Under the pieces are notes generated by a model. It saw only the letters and a program-made list of their open reading frames with translations. It was not told where the DNA came from and did no database searches. The translations under genes were made by a program, and so were the position numbers. Of a stretch of 64,000 bases of DNA, positions 25,469 to 34,266 are shown in pieces. Position 1 is the stretch's first letter. Each line of letters starts with the position of its first letter. Where the stretch lies: assembly GCF_900107125.1 (NCBI RefSeq), contig NZ_FNOU01000007.1, forward strand, positions 1 through 64,000, in the 5' to 3' direction. The DNA comes from Eubacterium barkeri. GTDB lineage: Bacteria > Bacillota > Clostridia > Eubacteriales > Eubacteriaceae.

Positions 25469-25942
25469 TCAATCATCACCTTCAACATCTCTAAGCTGCT
25501 CCATGTTTACGGGATGTTTGGTACCTTCGTCCTTCTTTTCCCGCGCCATTGCTGACTCTTTGATGGTTCCAGGCACTTCTTCTCGCTTAATAACACTATT
25601 CTTGTTGCCACCTTCTGTATGGAAGTAATGTCGCCTGATTTTAGCAAAGTTGGAAAATAATGTCGTTCCAAAATAGAAAATCGCGGCGTAATAAATCGGA
25701 ACCCCAATACGGTCCCCAATATAGGTTAACAATGCGGCGAGTACCGTATTGCCAAAGAAACCTGTGATAAAAAGCTTTTGATCAAAGGCCCCTTCCAAAT
25801 CCGCCTGAATCCCGCCAAAAATGGAATTCAATGCAGCCAGAATGGCAATGGATAAATAAGAGGAATAGGCCAGCGGTACCTCTATGGGTAAAAACAGCCC
25901 GATGATCAGACCGATCATCAACCCAATTAAAGGAAATAACAT
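25469..25942 (-). CDS. sbp: Small basic protein Sbp (DUF1290)
   Basis: A 157-residue membrane protein with three or four helices (first 1-20, GLMIGLIIGLFLP), the conserved AILAALNSIFGGIQADLEG and FITGFFGNTVLAALLTYIGDRIG, and a basic tail. This family lies between divIB/DUF881 genes and ftsZ in Firmicutes; its function is unknown, with a division role suspected. The C-terminal ~50 residues are longer than usual and charged. Confidence 0.88.
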   Translation of the reverse strand: MLFPLIGLMIGLIIGLFLPIEVPLAYSSYLSIAILAALNSIFGGIQADLEGAFDQKLFITGFFGNTVLAALLTYIGDRIGVPIYYAAIFYFGTTLFSNFAKIRRHYFHTEGGNKNSVIKREEVPGTIKESAMAREKKDEGTKHPVNMEQLRDVEGDD

Positions 25943-25964
25943 CGCAACCTCTTTTCCTGGAAAA

Positions 25965-26705
25965 TTAATAATAGCTACTCTTATCCAAGTATAATGATTC
26001 TGACTTTTCTATATTAACCTTTATTTCCGAATATTTCAATATCTGAATGACACTTTCGTCAGAATTTAAGTAAAGACTCAATTTCTCCGAATCTCCAATC
26101 GCCTCAATAACGAAGGGTGGGGTCGAAAGATTTCCATCCACATTGATGACTGCACCACCACAATTTACGGTGCTATGCTCTGTTACCCGAAAACCATTGA
26201 GGGCGATGCCTTCCGCACCCGCCACACGCAGTTCATTGAGAACCTGAAGCACATCCGAATTATGGACCAAAAATTGATTGGGATTCTCACCCTTCTGGAT
26301 TTCCCGATCACTATCCATTAAAGTTACCCGGACTCCCTGGCCCTGAATGGCGAGGGAACCATCAAGAATCTGCAGCGTTTGGGTCGTCTCATTTAAATAC
26401 GCTTCCAGAGAAGCTGTTCTGTTTTCATCAGCACTCTTGGAGGGCACATCGTAGGCTCCCTCGTACAACGCAATACGCTCCTGCTGCTTTGTCATTTGCT
26501 GCTCGAGTATTGCACTCCGTGTCCTGAGGTTCTCAAGGATTACCTCCTGCTCGTACAGGGACGCTGTAGAATGAAGGCCGTCTCCCAGGGTAAAGCTAAC
26601 GCTATCCAGATTTCTAACCATAATCGCCATCAGAGCACCAATAAGGGTGAATAAAACCAATAGTCCCAGTTCCCTGGGTTTTAAATATTTATTGGGCGGC
26701 ATCAT
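25965..26705 (-). CDS. DUF881 family protein (second copy)
   Basis: A 246-residue single-pass membrane protein: helix at ~12-34, then a coiled coil (~55-95; LENLRTRSAILEQQMTKQQERIALY) and the DUF881 domain (GQGVRVTLMDSDRE..., VLQVLNELRVAGAEGIALNGFRV, CGGAVINVDG). The start ATG 26705 or the adjacent ATG 26702 overlaps the end of the first DUF881 gene, with GGTGG upstream. Paralogue of its neighbour; role unknown, division-cluster location. Confidence 0.85.
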   Translation of the reverse strand: MMPPNKYLKPRELGLLVLFTLIGALMAIMVRNLDSVSFTLGDGLHSTASLYEQEVILENLRTRSAILEQQMTKQQERIALYEGAYDVPSKSADENRTASLEAYLNETTQTLQILDGSLAIQGQGVRVTLMDSDREIQKGENPNQFLVHNSDVLQVLNELRVAGAEGIALNGFRVTEHSTVNCGGAVINVDGNLSTPPFVIEAIGDSEKLSLYLNSDESVIQILKYSEIKVNIEKSESLYLDKSSYY

Positions 26706-27405
26706 CTGCCACCGGCTGAGCATATTGAATGTCTACCGTACCATCATAAGCCGCAATTTCCAGGGTATCCTGCCGGGAAATTCCCACCTTCAGATGATTA
26801 CTCTTCATGACATCCACAATACCTGAGCGCATTTCCACCGCTGCAGCGAGAGTTGCTGGTTCTCCAATAGCCCGAACTTCAAAGGGAGCCGTAAATTTCT
26901 TTTTATTAATATTGACATAATTACCGCCCTGGCGGACTTCTGTTGTCCCCACAAGTCGTTCTCCATTGATGGAGACCGCTTCTGCCCCCGCTGCGTTGAG
27001 CTCATTCACCAGGGTTAAGAGTAGCTCTGCATGGGAAGCGTACAGGCTTGGATCGTAATCCGATGTACCGTCAACATCGATGGCAATGATAATACCCGAA
27101 CCACTGACATCCGTATAGCCTGCTGCAATCCGCTCCTTTTCCAAAGCTTTCAGCTTCTCCTTAATGACATCGTCCCCTTCTGCCACAGAGGCTTCATATT
27201 GGGCGAGTTTTTGGGATAGCTTTGTTTTCTCTGCCTCCAAGGCTTCATTACGGCTTTCCAGGGCATTGATTTCAGAGGCGAGCTTGGCGGCACGCTCTGT
27301 GTTGGCGGAGCCGCCAATCTGATCCACCGCCCGCATGGACAGAATAATGAGTACGCCAACAAGGACAGACACGACAGCAATGGATAATTTTCCGGTGTTT
27401 TTCAT
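26689..27405 (-). CDS. DUF881 family protein (first copy)
   Basis: A 238-residue protein with an N-terminal membrane helix (~7-25), a coiled coil (~38-90) and a DUF881 domain (SGSGIIIAIDVDG, LLTLVNELNAAGAEAVSINGERL, GGNYVNINKKKFTAPFEVRAIG). It ends ~14 bp inside the next copy. Two tandem copies before sbp-ftsZ are typical of clostridia; the molecular function is not known. Confidence 0.87.
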   Translation of the reverse strand: MKNTGKLSIAVVSVLVGVLIILSMRAVDQIGGSANTERAAKLASEINALESRNEALEAEKTKLSQKLAQYEASVAEGDDVIKEKLKALEKERIAAGYTDVSGSGIIIAIDVDGTSDYDPSLYASHAELLLTLVNELNAAGAEAVSINGERLVGTTEVRQGGNYVNINKKKFTAPFEVRAIGEPATLAAAVEMRSGIVDVMKSNHLKVGISRQDTLEIAAYDGTVDIQYAQPVADDAAQ

Positions 27406-27413
27406 ATCATCCC

Positions 27414-28202
27414 CTAACGTGTTTTAACGATGGGATTGGGCCCCGCCGTCAGATTGATATCCAGATTGCTCTGGTTCTTTTGAATAACCGTACCAATATA
27501 ATCGTAATTTTCTTTAAAACCTTCAAAATCATCGACCTGGAAAATCACATTATTTTTGGTGATAATTTTATAGTGATTATCCGAGGTAGCAATGATTTCT
27601 GAAATCTTTGACCCATAACCACTATTGTCTAACACATCAATCATCCGCAGGATTTCTTTGTATTTCCATTCCGGCTGAATGGTCGCATTACTGCGCACTG
27701 CGGTATCCGCCGTAATCCCCGTCAGTCCAGAGACCAGTGGAATATCTGATTTTTCCAGGTAATCACTGACCTCCACCACCTTTCCCTCCTTGTTAAGATA
27801 AAAGGTTTTATCCTCTGCCACCATGGCACAAACAGCAGGCTCCAGGGTAATATCAATAAGAATCGTATCCGGATATTTTTTTGATACCCTCAAATCGTCC
27901 ACCATCAAATTATTTCGGATATTGGTATCAATAGCATTGAGATTGGCCGTAAAGAGATTTTGATTCATAGGGACACCAGCTGCATCGATAATCCCCTGGG
28001 ATTCCCGGGATCCACTCCCCACAACCTCAACATGTTTGATATTAAAAACTCCCTGGACCGTTGCGGTGTAAAACCAGTATCCCACACCGGCAAGAATCCC
28101 CAAGGCAATAAGCAAACTAAGAACACGCACCGCAATGCGCCGTCTCTTTCTTCGCTTCAGCTTCTGCTTGAGCTCCTTTTGTCGCTGTGACCTTTTCTTC
28201 AT
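27414..28202 (-). CDS. ftsQ: Cell division protein FtsQ/DivIB
   Basis: A 262-residue bitopic divisome protein. A strongly basic cytoplasmic N-terminus (~1-25, KKRSQRQKELKQKLKRRKRRR) precedes a membrane helix (~27-48), a POTRA domain starting VFNIKHVEVVGSG and the FtsQ/DivIB beta domain. It connects FtsL/FtsB and the septal PBP. Ten bases before the DUF881 pair. Confidence 0.92.
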   Translation of the reverse strand: MKKRSQRQKELKQKLKRRKRRRIAVRVLSLLIALGILAGVGYWFYTATVQGVFNIKHVEVVGSGSRESQGIIDAAGVPMNQNLFTANLNAIDTNIRNNLMVDDLRVSKKYPDTILIDITLEPAVCAMVAEDKTFYLNKEGKVVEVSDYLEKSDIPLVSGLTGITADTAVRSNATIQPEWKYKEILRMIDVLDNSGYGSKISEIIATSDNHYKIITKNNVIFQVDDFEGFKENYDYIGTVIQKNQSNLDINLTAGPNPIVKTR

Positions 28203-28233
28203 ACCGGCATCTACTTCCTTATTTGATCTTATT

Positions 28234-29337
28234 TCACACCATCAGCCCCATGGCTTCATCGGCAATACGTGCATCTGCATCGATGACACCGTAGGCCCGT
28301 ACCGCTGCCTCCATATTCTCCATTTCCACAGGATCTGCCAATAAATCTTCGACAACCTGCATCAAGCGTCCGCCTTCAAGGTCGGCATCCGGGATCATAA
28401 TTCCCCCCCCAAGATCCACAATTGCCTGGGCATTTACACGCTGGTGGTCCCCAGCTGCCATGGGATAGGGAATCAGGATCGAAGGAGTTCCCGACGCTGC
28501 CAGCTCTGCGATGGACATTGCCCCGGAACGGCTGATAACCAAATCACTGGCGCCAATAAGCACCTGCATTTCGGTACTGAAGGGGGACACCCTCAAGCGT
28601 TCTCCATCAATGGTAATGCCCGCTTTTGCATAGTCCTGACAGACCGCATCGTACTGTTCTTTCCCTGTCAGATGATAAAACACCCGGTCTGACTCCGCAT
28701 CCTTTCCGACCAGTTCTACCATTGCCCGATTAATGCTCTCTGCCCCCTGGCTGCCGCCAACGGCAAGGACCATTCGTTGATCCTCCCCAAGATGAAGGGC
28801 GTTTCGCATTTCTCCCCGGTCAATGGTCTTAAAGACACCCCGAACAGGATTCCCAGCAAAAAAGACCTTATCCTCTGGAAAGTAATCCCGGGCCTCGTTA
28901 AAGCTAATCCCGATACGGTCGACTACCTTGGCAAGCATTCGGTTTGATCGTCCCGGATAAGCGTTTTGCTCATGGATAAGCGTCGGAATCCCCATTTTAG
29001 CGGCTTCCTTCACGAGCATCCCGCAGGTAAAGCCCCCGGTTCCAATGACTAAATCCGGCTTTTCACTTCTGAGAAGCTTCTTCGAATCCCGAATACTATC
29101 AAAAATCCCCTTTACTGCCGCCAGGGTTTCTAAAGATAGCTCCCGTTCGAAGCCCCGAGCCCGAATAAAGGTCATCGGATAGCCGTATTTAGGAATAATA
29201 TTCTTTTCCATCCCCACGTAAGACCCCACAAAGGTAATGTGGCTATCCGGCAGCTTCTCCTTTAACTGATCTGCAATGGCCAGGCCCGGAAAAATGTGAC
29301 CGCCGGTTCCTCCCGCAGCTATGAGTATTTTCTTCAC
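28234..29337 (-). CDS. murG: UDP-GlcNAc:undecaprenyl-PP-MurNAc-pentapeptide GlcNAc transferase
   Basis: A 367-residue GT-B glycosyltransferase making lipid II at the inner face of the membrane. AAGGTGGHIFPGLA, HEQNAYPGRSNR, VGGSQGAESIN and SRSGAMSIAELAASGTPSILIPYP are diagnostic. It starts with GTG overlapping the ftsW stop codon (TAGTG). Confidence 0.97.
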   Translation of the reverse strand: MKKILIAAGGTGGHIFPGLAIADQLKEKLPDSHITFVGSYVGMEKNIIPKYGYPMTFIRARGFERELSLETLAAVKGIFDSIRDSKKLLRSEKPDLVIGTGGFTCGMLVKEAAKMGIPTLIHEQNAYPGRSNRMLAKVVDRIGISFNEARDYFPEDKVFFAGNPVRGVFKTIDRGEMRNALHLGEDQRMVLAVGGSQGAESINRAMVELVGKDAESDRVFYHLTGKEQYDAVCQDYAKAGITIDGERLRVSPFSTEMQVLIGASDLVISRSGAMSIAELAASGTPSILIPYPMAAGDHQRVNAQAIVDLGGGIMIPDADLEGGRLMQVVEDLLADPVEMENMEAAVRAYGVIDADARIADEAMGLMV

Positions 29338-30440
29338 TAGTGTTTTTTCCTTTTCTCTAAATTAACCCGACGGGATAAGTTGAAAATCGGCCCCATCATC
29401 GCAAAAAGCACCAACATCGAGCTCCCTCCGGCGCTGACAAAGGGTAACGCCATTCCCGTTACAGGAAGAACCTTTGTGGCAACACCAATATTAACCACCA
29501 CTTGAAAGCCTAAAAGAATCATGACACTGCTGGTGTAAAGATAGCCAAAGCGATCCGGGGAGGCATTTGCAATCTTAATGCCTCGAATAATGATAAAGCA
29601 AAACAAGCCAATCACAAAGAGGCATCCCAAAAGGCCAAACTCTTCCCCGATATTGGCAAAGATAAAGTCATTCTGCAGCTCAGGTAAAAACAGATATTTC
29701 TGCATGCCATTCCCCAGACCCTTTCCAAAGATTCCGCCTGTCCCGATGGCCAGGAGCGACTGGGTAATCTGATAATCCACGGTACCCTGGCCAAACATAA
29801 CGCGAATCCGTTCTAAACGCCAGGGTTCCGCAATTAACAAAATGACCACACCGATGAGCATCACCAGTACATAGGGTAAAAACCGCTTCATATTGACCCC
29901 ACCAAGGAAAAGCACAATAAGCATCCCCACACCAATGGCCATGGCGGCACTGAGTGAAGGCTCAATGGCAGTCAGGCCGCATAAAACCATAATAGGCGCA
30001 ATACACCGAAGGGCAAATTGCTTACTATTCCCCAGGACCTTGGGCTCCCGGCAGATCAAGCCAGCAAGGTATACAATTCCGGAAACCTTGGCCAGCTCTG
30101 AGGGCTGAAAGGTCGTAAATCCTAAAGAGATCCACCTTTTAGCATCATTCACTTCCACCCCAATTAACAGGACAGCCACCAGTAATACGCCACTGGCACC
30201 CATCAGAAAGTAGGAAAGGTCCTTATTATTCAGCCGTCGATAGTCAATCCGGCTGATAAAGTACATGATGACCAGCCCCAATGCAACAAAGAATAATTGT
30301 TTGGCAAACAGACTGAGCCCACTGCTGTTGCCGTCAACGGATGAGGTGTACATGCTGGCGCTAAAAACCATCAGAACTCCAAAGCCGACCAAAATAAGCA
30401 AGGCAATGAGTAAAGGCCGGTCAACCCCTCCACGTTTCAT
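29337..30440 (-). CDS. ftsW: Septal peptidoglycan glycosyltransferase FtsW (SEDS family)
   Basis: A 367-residue protein with about ten membrane helices. SEDS marks: FFVALGLVIMYFISRID, TTFQPSELAKV, NDFIFANIGEEFGLLG and TGMALPFVSAGGSSM. It polymerises lipid II with the PBP encoded upstream. It begins at the murD stop codon (TAATG) and overlaps murG. Confidence 0.95.
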   Translation of the reverse strand: MKRGGVDRPLLIALLILVGFGVLMVFSASMYTSSVDGNSSGLSLFAKQLFFVALGLVIMYFISRIDYRRLNNKDLSYFLMGASGVLLVAVLLIGVEVNDAKRWISLGFTTFQPSELAKVSGIVYLAGLICREPKVLGNSKQFALRCIAPIMVLCGLTAIEPSLSAAMAIGVGMLIVLFLGGVNMKRFLPYVLVMLIGVVILLIAEPWRLERIRVMFGQGTVDYQITQSLLAIGTGGIFGKGLGNGMQKYLFLPELQNDFIFANIGEEFGLLGCLFVIGLFCFIIIRGIKIANASPDRFGYLYTSSVMILLGFQVVVNIGVATKVLPVTGMALPFVSAGGSSMLVLFAMMGPIFNLSRRVNLEKRKKH

Positions 30441-31813
30441 TACTGACTCCCGTATTTGACAGCGAGGGTTTTAAAGAGCCTGCCTCGATCCTCATAATTA
30501 TCAAACATTCCCCAACTGGCACAGGCCGGTGAAAGGAGAACAACATCCCCAGACGCTGCCAGCCCGCATGCCTTTTGAACTGCTTCATCATAATTTTCCA
30601 CACGGTAGATCGCTTCAAAACCGTTTTTGCGGGCGCAGGCCTCAATGGCATCGGCTGTTGCGCCCAAAAGGATGAGGGCCTTCACCTTTTTCTTAACACT
30701 TCCAATGAATTCGGTATAATCTTCATTTTTATCATAGCCACCAGCTAAAAGAATGGTAGGTTTCGTCATGGCCTCCAGAGCTGTGATGGAGGCATTGGTA
30801 TTCGTTCCCTTGGAATCATTGATATACTCTACGCCACCAATGGTAGCAAAGCGTTCCTGTCGATGCTCTACCCCTGAAAAAGTCTTTAAAACCCTTTGAA
30901 TCACTGGAAGGGATACCCCACCAAAATAAGCTAATGCTGTTGCCGCTAAAGCATTCATGACATTGTGGGGCCCCTTAATGCCGATATCCTCCACAGTGCA
31001 CACCGGGGTATCCCCGCCATCCCGAAGGATAACCTTTCCATTCTCCAGAAAAACCCCGGTATCCACTGGCTTTTCAGCACTAAAATAAATTTTACGGGAT
31101 TTAGCCATGGCACCGATACGGCAGACATCCGCATCATCGGCATTAAGCACGATAAAATCCGCCCCATCCTGATTCATAAACACCCTGGCCTTAGCCTCAT
31201 AGTAATTCTCCAAGGTCTTATGCCGATCCAAATGGTCTGGGGAAAGGTTTAAAATGGCCGCCCCCACCGGTTTAAAGGTCAGGCAAGTTTGAAGTTGAAA
31301 GCTACTGATTTCCGTTATAAAAATATCTTCCCCACGGGCATCATTCACATAATTGGAAATGGGATCTCCAATATTCCCAACAGTATACGTCCCCCGGCCA
31401 CTGGCTTTAAAAATTTCACCAGTCAATGTGGTGGTAGTCGTTTTTCCATTGGTCCCTGTAATCGCAATAAAAGGCGCTGCTGAAAGGCGGTAGCCTAATT
31501 CGACCTCACTAATCACCGGGATATCCTTCTCAAATGCAGCCTGAATGATTGGAATGGTCAACGGAACCCCTGGACTCACGACAATCATATTAATGGATGA
31601 AATCACTTTTACATCGATCTGTTCACCCAGCATTTTTTCCACCCGGTCAGCCGAAAAGGCCGCTAAAGCGTCCTCCACCTGGGGGAACTCCTTGATAATG
31701 GCCGCCGTATCCCGGGTATCCGTCAGAATGACATCGTACCCCCGGGCTAGCAGAGCCTGTGTAACCGCGGCGCCACTCCGGGCAGCTCCGATAACCAATA
31801 CTTTTTCTCTCAT
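30440..31813 (-). CDS. murD: UDP-N-acetylmuramoylalanine-D-glutamate ligase
   Basis: A 457-residue Mur ligase adding D-Glu. GAARSGAAV (N-domain), TGTNGKTTTT P-loop, NLSPDHLDRH, EHRQERFATIGGVEYINDSKGTN and LLAGGYDKNEDY are present. ATG 31813 is set by AGGAGG five bases upstream; the open frame upstream overlaps mraY and is rejected. Confidence 0.96.
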   Translation of the reverse strand: MREKVLVIGAARSGAAVTQALLARGYDVILTDTRDTAAIIKEFPQVEDALAAFSADRVEKMLGEQIDVKVISSINMIVVSPGVPLTIPIIQAAFEKDIPVISEVELGYRLSAAPFIAITGTNGKTTTTTLTGEIFKASGRGTYTVGNIGDPISNYVNDARGEDIFITEISSFQLQTCLTFKPVGAAILNLSPDHLDRHKTLENYYEAKARVFMNQDGADFIVLNADDADVCRIGAMAKSRKIYFSAEKPVDTGVFLENGKVILRDGGDTPVCTVEDIGIKGPHNVMNALAATALAYFGGVSLPVIQRVLKTFSGVEHRQERFATIGGVEYINDSKGTNTNASITALEAMTKPTILLAGGYDKNEDYTEFIGSVKKKVKALILLGATADAIEACARKNGFEAIYRVENYDEAVQKACGLAASGDVVLLSPACASWGMFDNYEDRGRLFKTLAVKYGSQ

Positions 31814-31836
31814 ATTTTCCTCCTGGATTATAACAG

Positions 31837-32808
31837 CTAAGCAACGTATACTAAAAATGCCAGAGCAACGCAAAGTGCAGCCGCCACCCAAAACACAGTG
31901 ACCACCCGGGTCTCACTCCAGCCCTTTAACTCAAAATGATGATGGATAGGGGCCATTCGAAAGACACGCTTGCCACCACTCATTTTAAAATACCCCACCT
32001 GGATGACAACGGATAAGGCCTCCATGACGAAAACAAAACCTGCGATTAATACAAAGAACTGCAGCTGGGTCATAATGGCCACCGCAATAACCCCGCCGCC
32101 CAGAGCCATGGAACCGGTATCTCCCATAAATAAATCCGCAGGATTGCTGTTGTAACGCAAGAATCCAAGACAGGCTCCAATGAGGGCCCCTGAGAACATC
32201 GCTGGTGGCAAAAGATTAAGGCCAATGGCCGCAATGGCAAAAAAGGTCATGGATACCGCAGTAACACCAGAAGCCAAGCCATCCAGTCCGTCGGTAAGAT
32301 TGACGGCATTAACCACCGCTACCACCGCAATAAAGGTGAAGGGATAGTACCACATCCCCAGATCTACCATACCACCCCCAATGGGCAAGTATAAGGCGGT
32401 GCCGATATCCGGGTTTAGACCGGTATAGGCAGCAATCAGTGCTGCCCCACCAAATTGAAGGACTAGCTTCTGCCATGCCCTCAGTCCCAAATTATGCTTT
32501 TTTGACACCTTGATATAATCATCCACAAAACCAATAAGTCCGAAAAAGAGCATGACGATCACAGGAAATAATACCGCTGCCCCCGTGGCAATCATCATTA
32601 CAATCATGGAGAAAAGAACACCACCCTGAATAACGATGCCCCCCATAGTCGGTGTCCCGGACTTTTTCATATGGCTTTTAGGCCCTTCCTCACGGATGGC
32701 CTGGCCAAAATGTAAGCGTCTGAGCACCGGCAGAAAGTGCGGAGTGATAATCCAGACAAACAGAAAGCTGACTAAAAAAGCAATAATCGTTAGCTTTTCA
32801 ATACCCAT
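31837..32808 (-). CDS. mraY: Phospho-N-acetylmuramoyl-pentapeptide transferase
   Basis: A 323-residue ten-helix enzyme that makes lipid I from UDP-MurNAc-pentapeptide and undecaprenyl phosphate. GTPTMGG, FGLIGFVDDYIKV (catalytic DD), AVNLTDGLDGLA and FMGDTGSMALGG are all present, with MAPIHHHFEL near the C-terminus. Three bases after murF. Confidence 0.97.
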   Translation of the reverse strand: MGIEKLTIIAFLVSFLFVWIITPHFLPVLRRLHFGQAIREEGPKSHMKKSGTPTMGGIVIQGGVLFSMIVMMIATGAAVLFPVIVMLFFGLIGFVDDYIKVSKKHNLGLRAWQKLVLQFGGAALIAAYTGLNPDIGTALYLPIGGGMVDLGMWYYPFTFIAVVAVVNAVNLTDGLDGLASGVTAVSMTFFAIAAIGLNLLPPAMFSGALIGACLGFLRYNSNPADLFMGDTGSMALGGGVIAVAIMTQLQFFVLIAGFVFVMEALSVVIQVGYFKMSGGKRVFRMAPIHHHFELKGWSETRVVTVFWVAAALCVALAFLVYVA

Positions 32809-32811
32809 CGT

Positions 32812-34188
32812 TTAGTCCTCTTCCTTTACGGATTCCATAATTTTTTCAAGATGGACACCATGGGATGCCTTAATTAAAACCGTATCCCCTGGTGCCGCAA
32901 TATTCTTAAGCATCAGCGCAGCATCCACGGCATCCTCGCAGTGATGAATGGCCTCAGCGGGCAATTTTCCAGACGCTCCCTGGACATAGGCCTTGGCCAA
33001 ATCCCCAACGGCAATGAGAATATCCGCTATTTCCCCGACGGTTTCCCCCACCTTACGGTGGAGTTCCCAACCGGTTTCTCCCATTTCCAGCATATCACCA
33101 ATCACAGCAATACAGCGGCCTTTTTCCTCACCCATGGCCCGGAGGGTATTTGATGCCGCCCGCATAGAATCTGGGTTAGCATTGTAGGAATCATCGATAT
33201 AGGTAATGCCACCAATGGTTTCCACCTTCATGCGGTTTCCGCTGGGTACAAAGGCATCAAACCCACCTTGGATTTGCGCCTGACTCAGTTCCAGGTCCTT
33301 TGCAATGACGATGGCAGCCATGGCATTGTACACATTGTGAATCCCAGGAAACCGGAAATGATAAGCCTCTCCATCCAAGGTGAAGCGCACCCCTTCTGAT
33401 GAGGATTCAATGTTTTCAGCCCGGTAATCTAGCGCATCAGAATCGATTCCGATGCGAATAATACGGTAGGGCGTCTCTGAAATGCGATTAAGATAAGGAT
33501 CATCGCCATTTAAAATCGCATAGTCTCCCTCACCCATGGTTTCCAAAATTTCCATTTTAGCCTTCAAAATATTTTCCTGGGTCTTTAAAAACTCAAGATG
33601 GGCTGTCCCAATATTGGTGATGACGGCGTAGTGGGGTGTCACCTCATCGATGGTCTCCCGGATATCCCCCAGATGATCCATCCCCATTTCCACGACGGCA
33701 GCACCGTAACTTCCATCTAACTGGAAGAGGGTTTGGGGCACTCCCAACTGGTTATTGTAATTGCCCTGGGTTTTCATCGTTTTACATTTTTGAGATAACA
33801 CCGCGGCGATGACATCCTTCGTGGTTGTCTTTCCACTACTCCCCGTCACTGCCACTACCGGAATATGGTACCGATGACGATTGGCTCGTCCCAGGGCCTG
33901 AAGGGCATCCTTGGTGGAATCCACCCGTATAACTGTTATTTCTTCAGGAGCTGTACAATCTGGCTGCTGGGTTAATACGGCCACCGCTCCGTTATCAATG
34001 GCATTTTGAATGAACTGATGCCCATCCATTGATTCACCAATAATGGGGATGTATAATCCTCCAGGAGCGATGGTCCGACTGTCAATGGAAGCTGAAGTAA
34101 TGAAGGGAACGGTCCCCTCCTGCTCCAGTTGACCATCAAAAACATCCAACAACTCACTGACTAAAAATTTTTCCATTTCGATCTGCAT
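32812..34188 (-). CDS. murF: UDP-MurNAc-tripeptide-D-Ala-D-Ala ligase
   Basis: A 458-residue Mur ligase adding D-Ala-D-Ala. Substrate-binding N-domain with IDSRTIAPGGLYIPI, P-loop TGSSGKTTTKD, GNYNNQLGVPQTL, EMGMDHLGDI, DDSYNANPDSM and VIGDMLEMG. It heads the leftward murF-mraY-murD-ftsW-murG-ftsQ run behind its own extended -10 promoter at 34224-34232. murC is not present in this cluster. Confidence 0.96.
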   Translation of the reverse strand: MQIEMEKFLVSELLDVFDGQLEQEGTVPFITSASIDSRTIAPGGLYIPIIGESMDGHQFIQNAIDNGAVAVLTQQPDCTAPEEITVIRVDSTKDALQALGRANRHRYHIPVVAVTGSSGKTTTKDVIAAVLSQKCKTMKTQGNYNNQLGVPQTLFQLDGSYGAAVVEMGMDHLGDIRETIDEVTPHYAVITNIGTAHLEFLKTQENILKAKMEILETMGEGDYAILNGDDPYLNRISETPYRIIRIGIDSDALDYRAENIESSSEGVRFTLDGEAYHFRFPGIHNVYNAMAAIVIAKDLELSQAQIQGGFDAFVPSGNRMKVETIGGITYIDDSYNANPDSMRAASNTLRAMGEEKGRCIAVIGDMLEMGETGWELHRKVGETVGEIADILIAVGDLAKAYVQGASGKLPAEAIHHCEDAVDAALMLKNIAAPGDTVLIKASHGVHLEKIMESVKEED

Positions 34189-34223
34189 CCTTCTATTTCA
34201 TTTTTCTTTTGCTTAACTTATTT

Positions 34224-34232
34224 ATTATAGCA
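34224..34232 (-). promoter_or_regulatory. Extended -10 promoter element upstream of murF
   Basis: Minus strand TG-C-TATAAT in an A/T-rich 78-bp gap; the -35 region is weak. It probably gives internal transcription of the lipid-II genes in addition to read-through from mraZ. Confidence 0.5.
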
Positions 34233-34266
34233 AATCTTTCAATAAGGTCCAGCTCTTTTCTCAGGG

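Noticed and set aside
26805-27380. Alternative minus-strand frames within the first DUF881 gene suggesting a frameshift
   Set aside because: The main frame is intact from start to stop with both DUF881 blocks; no break is needed.
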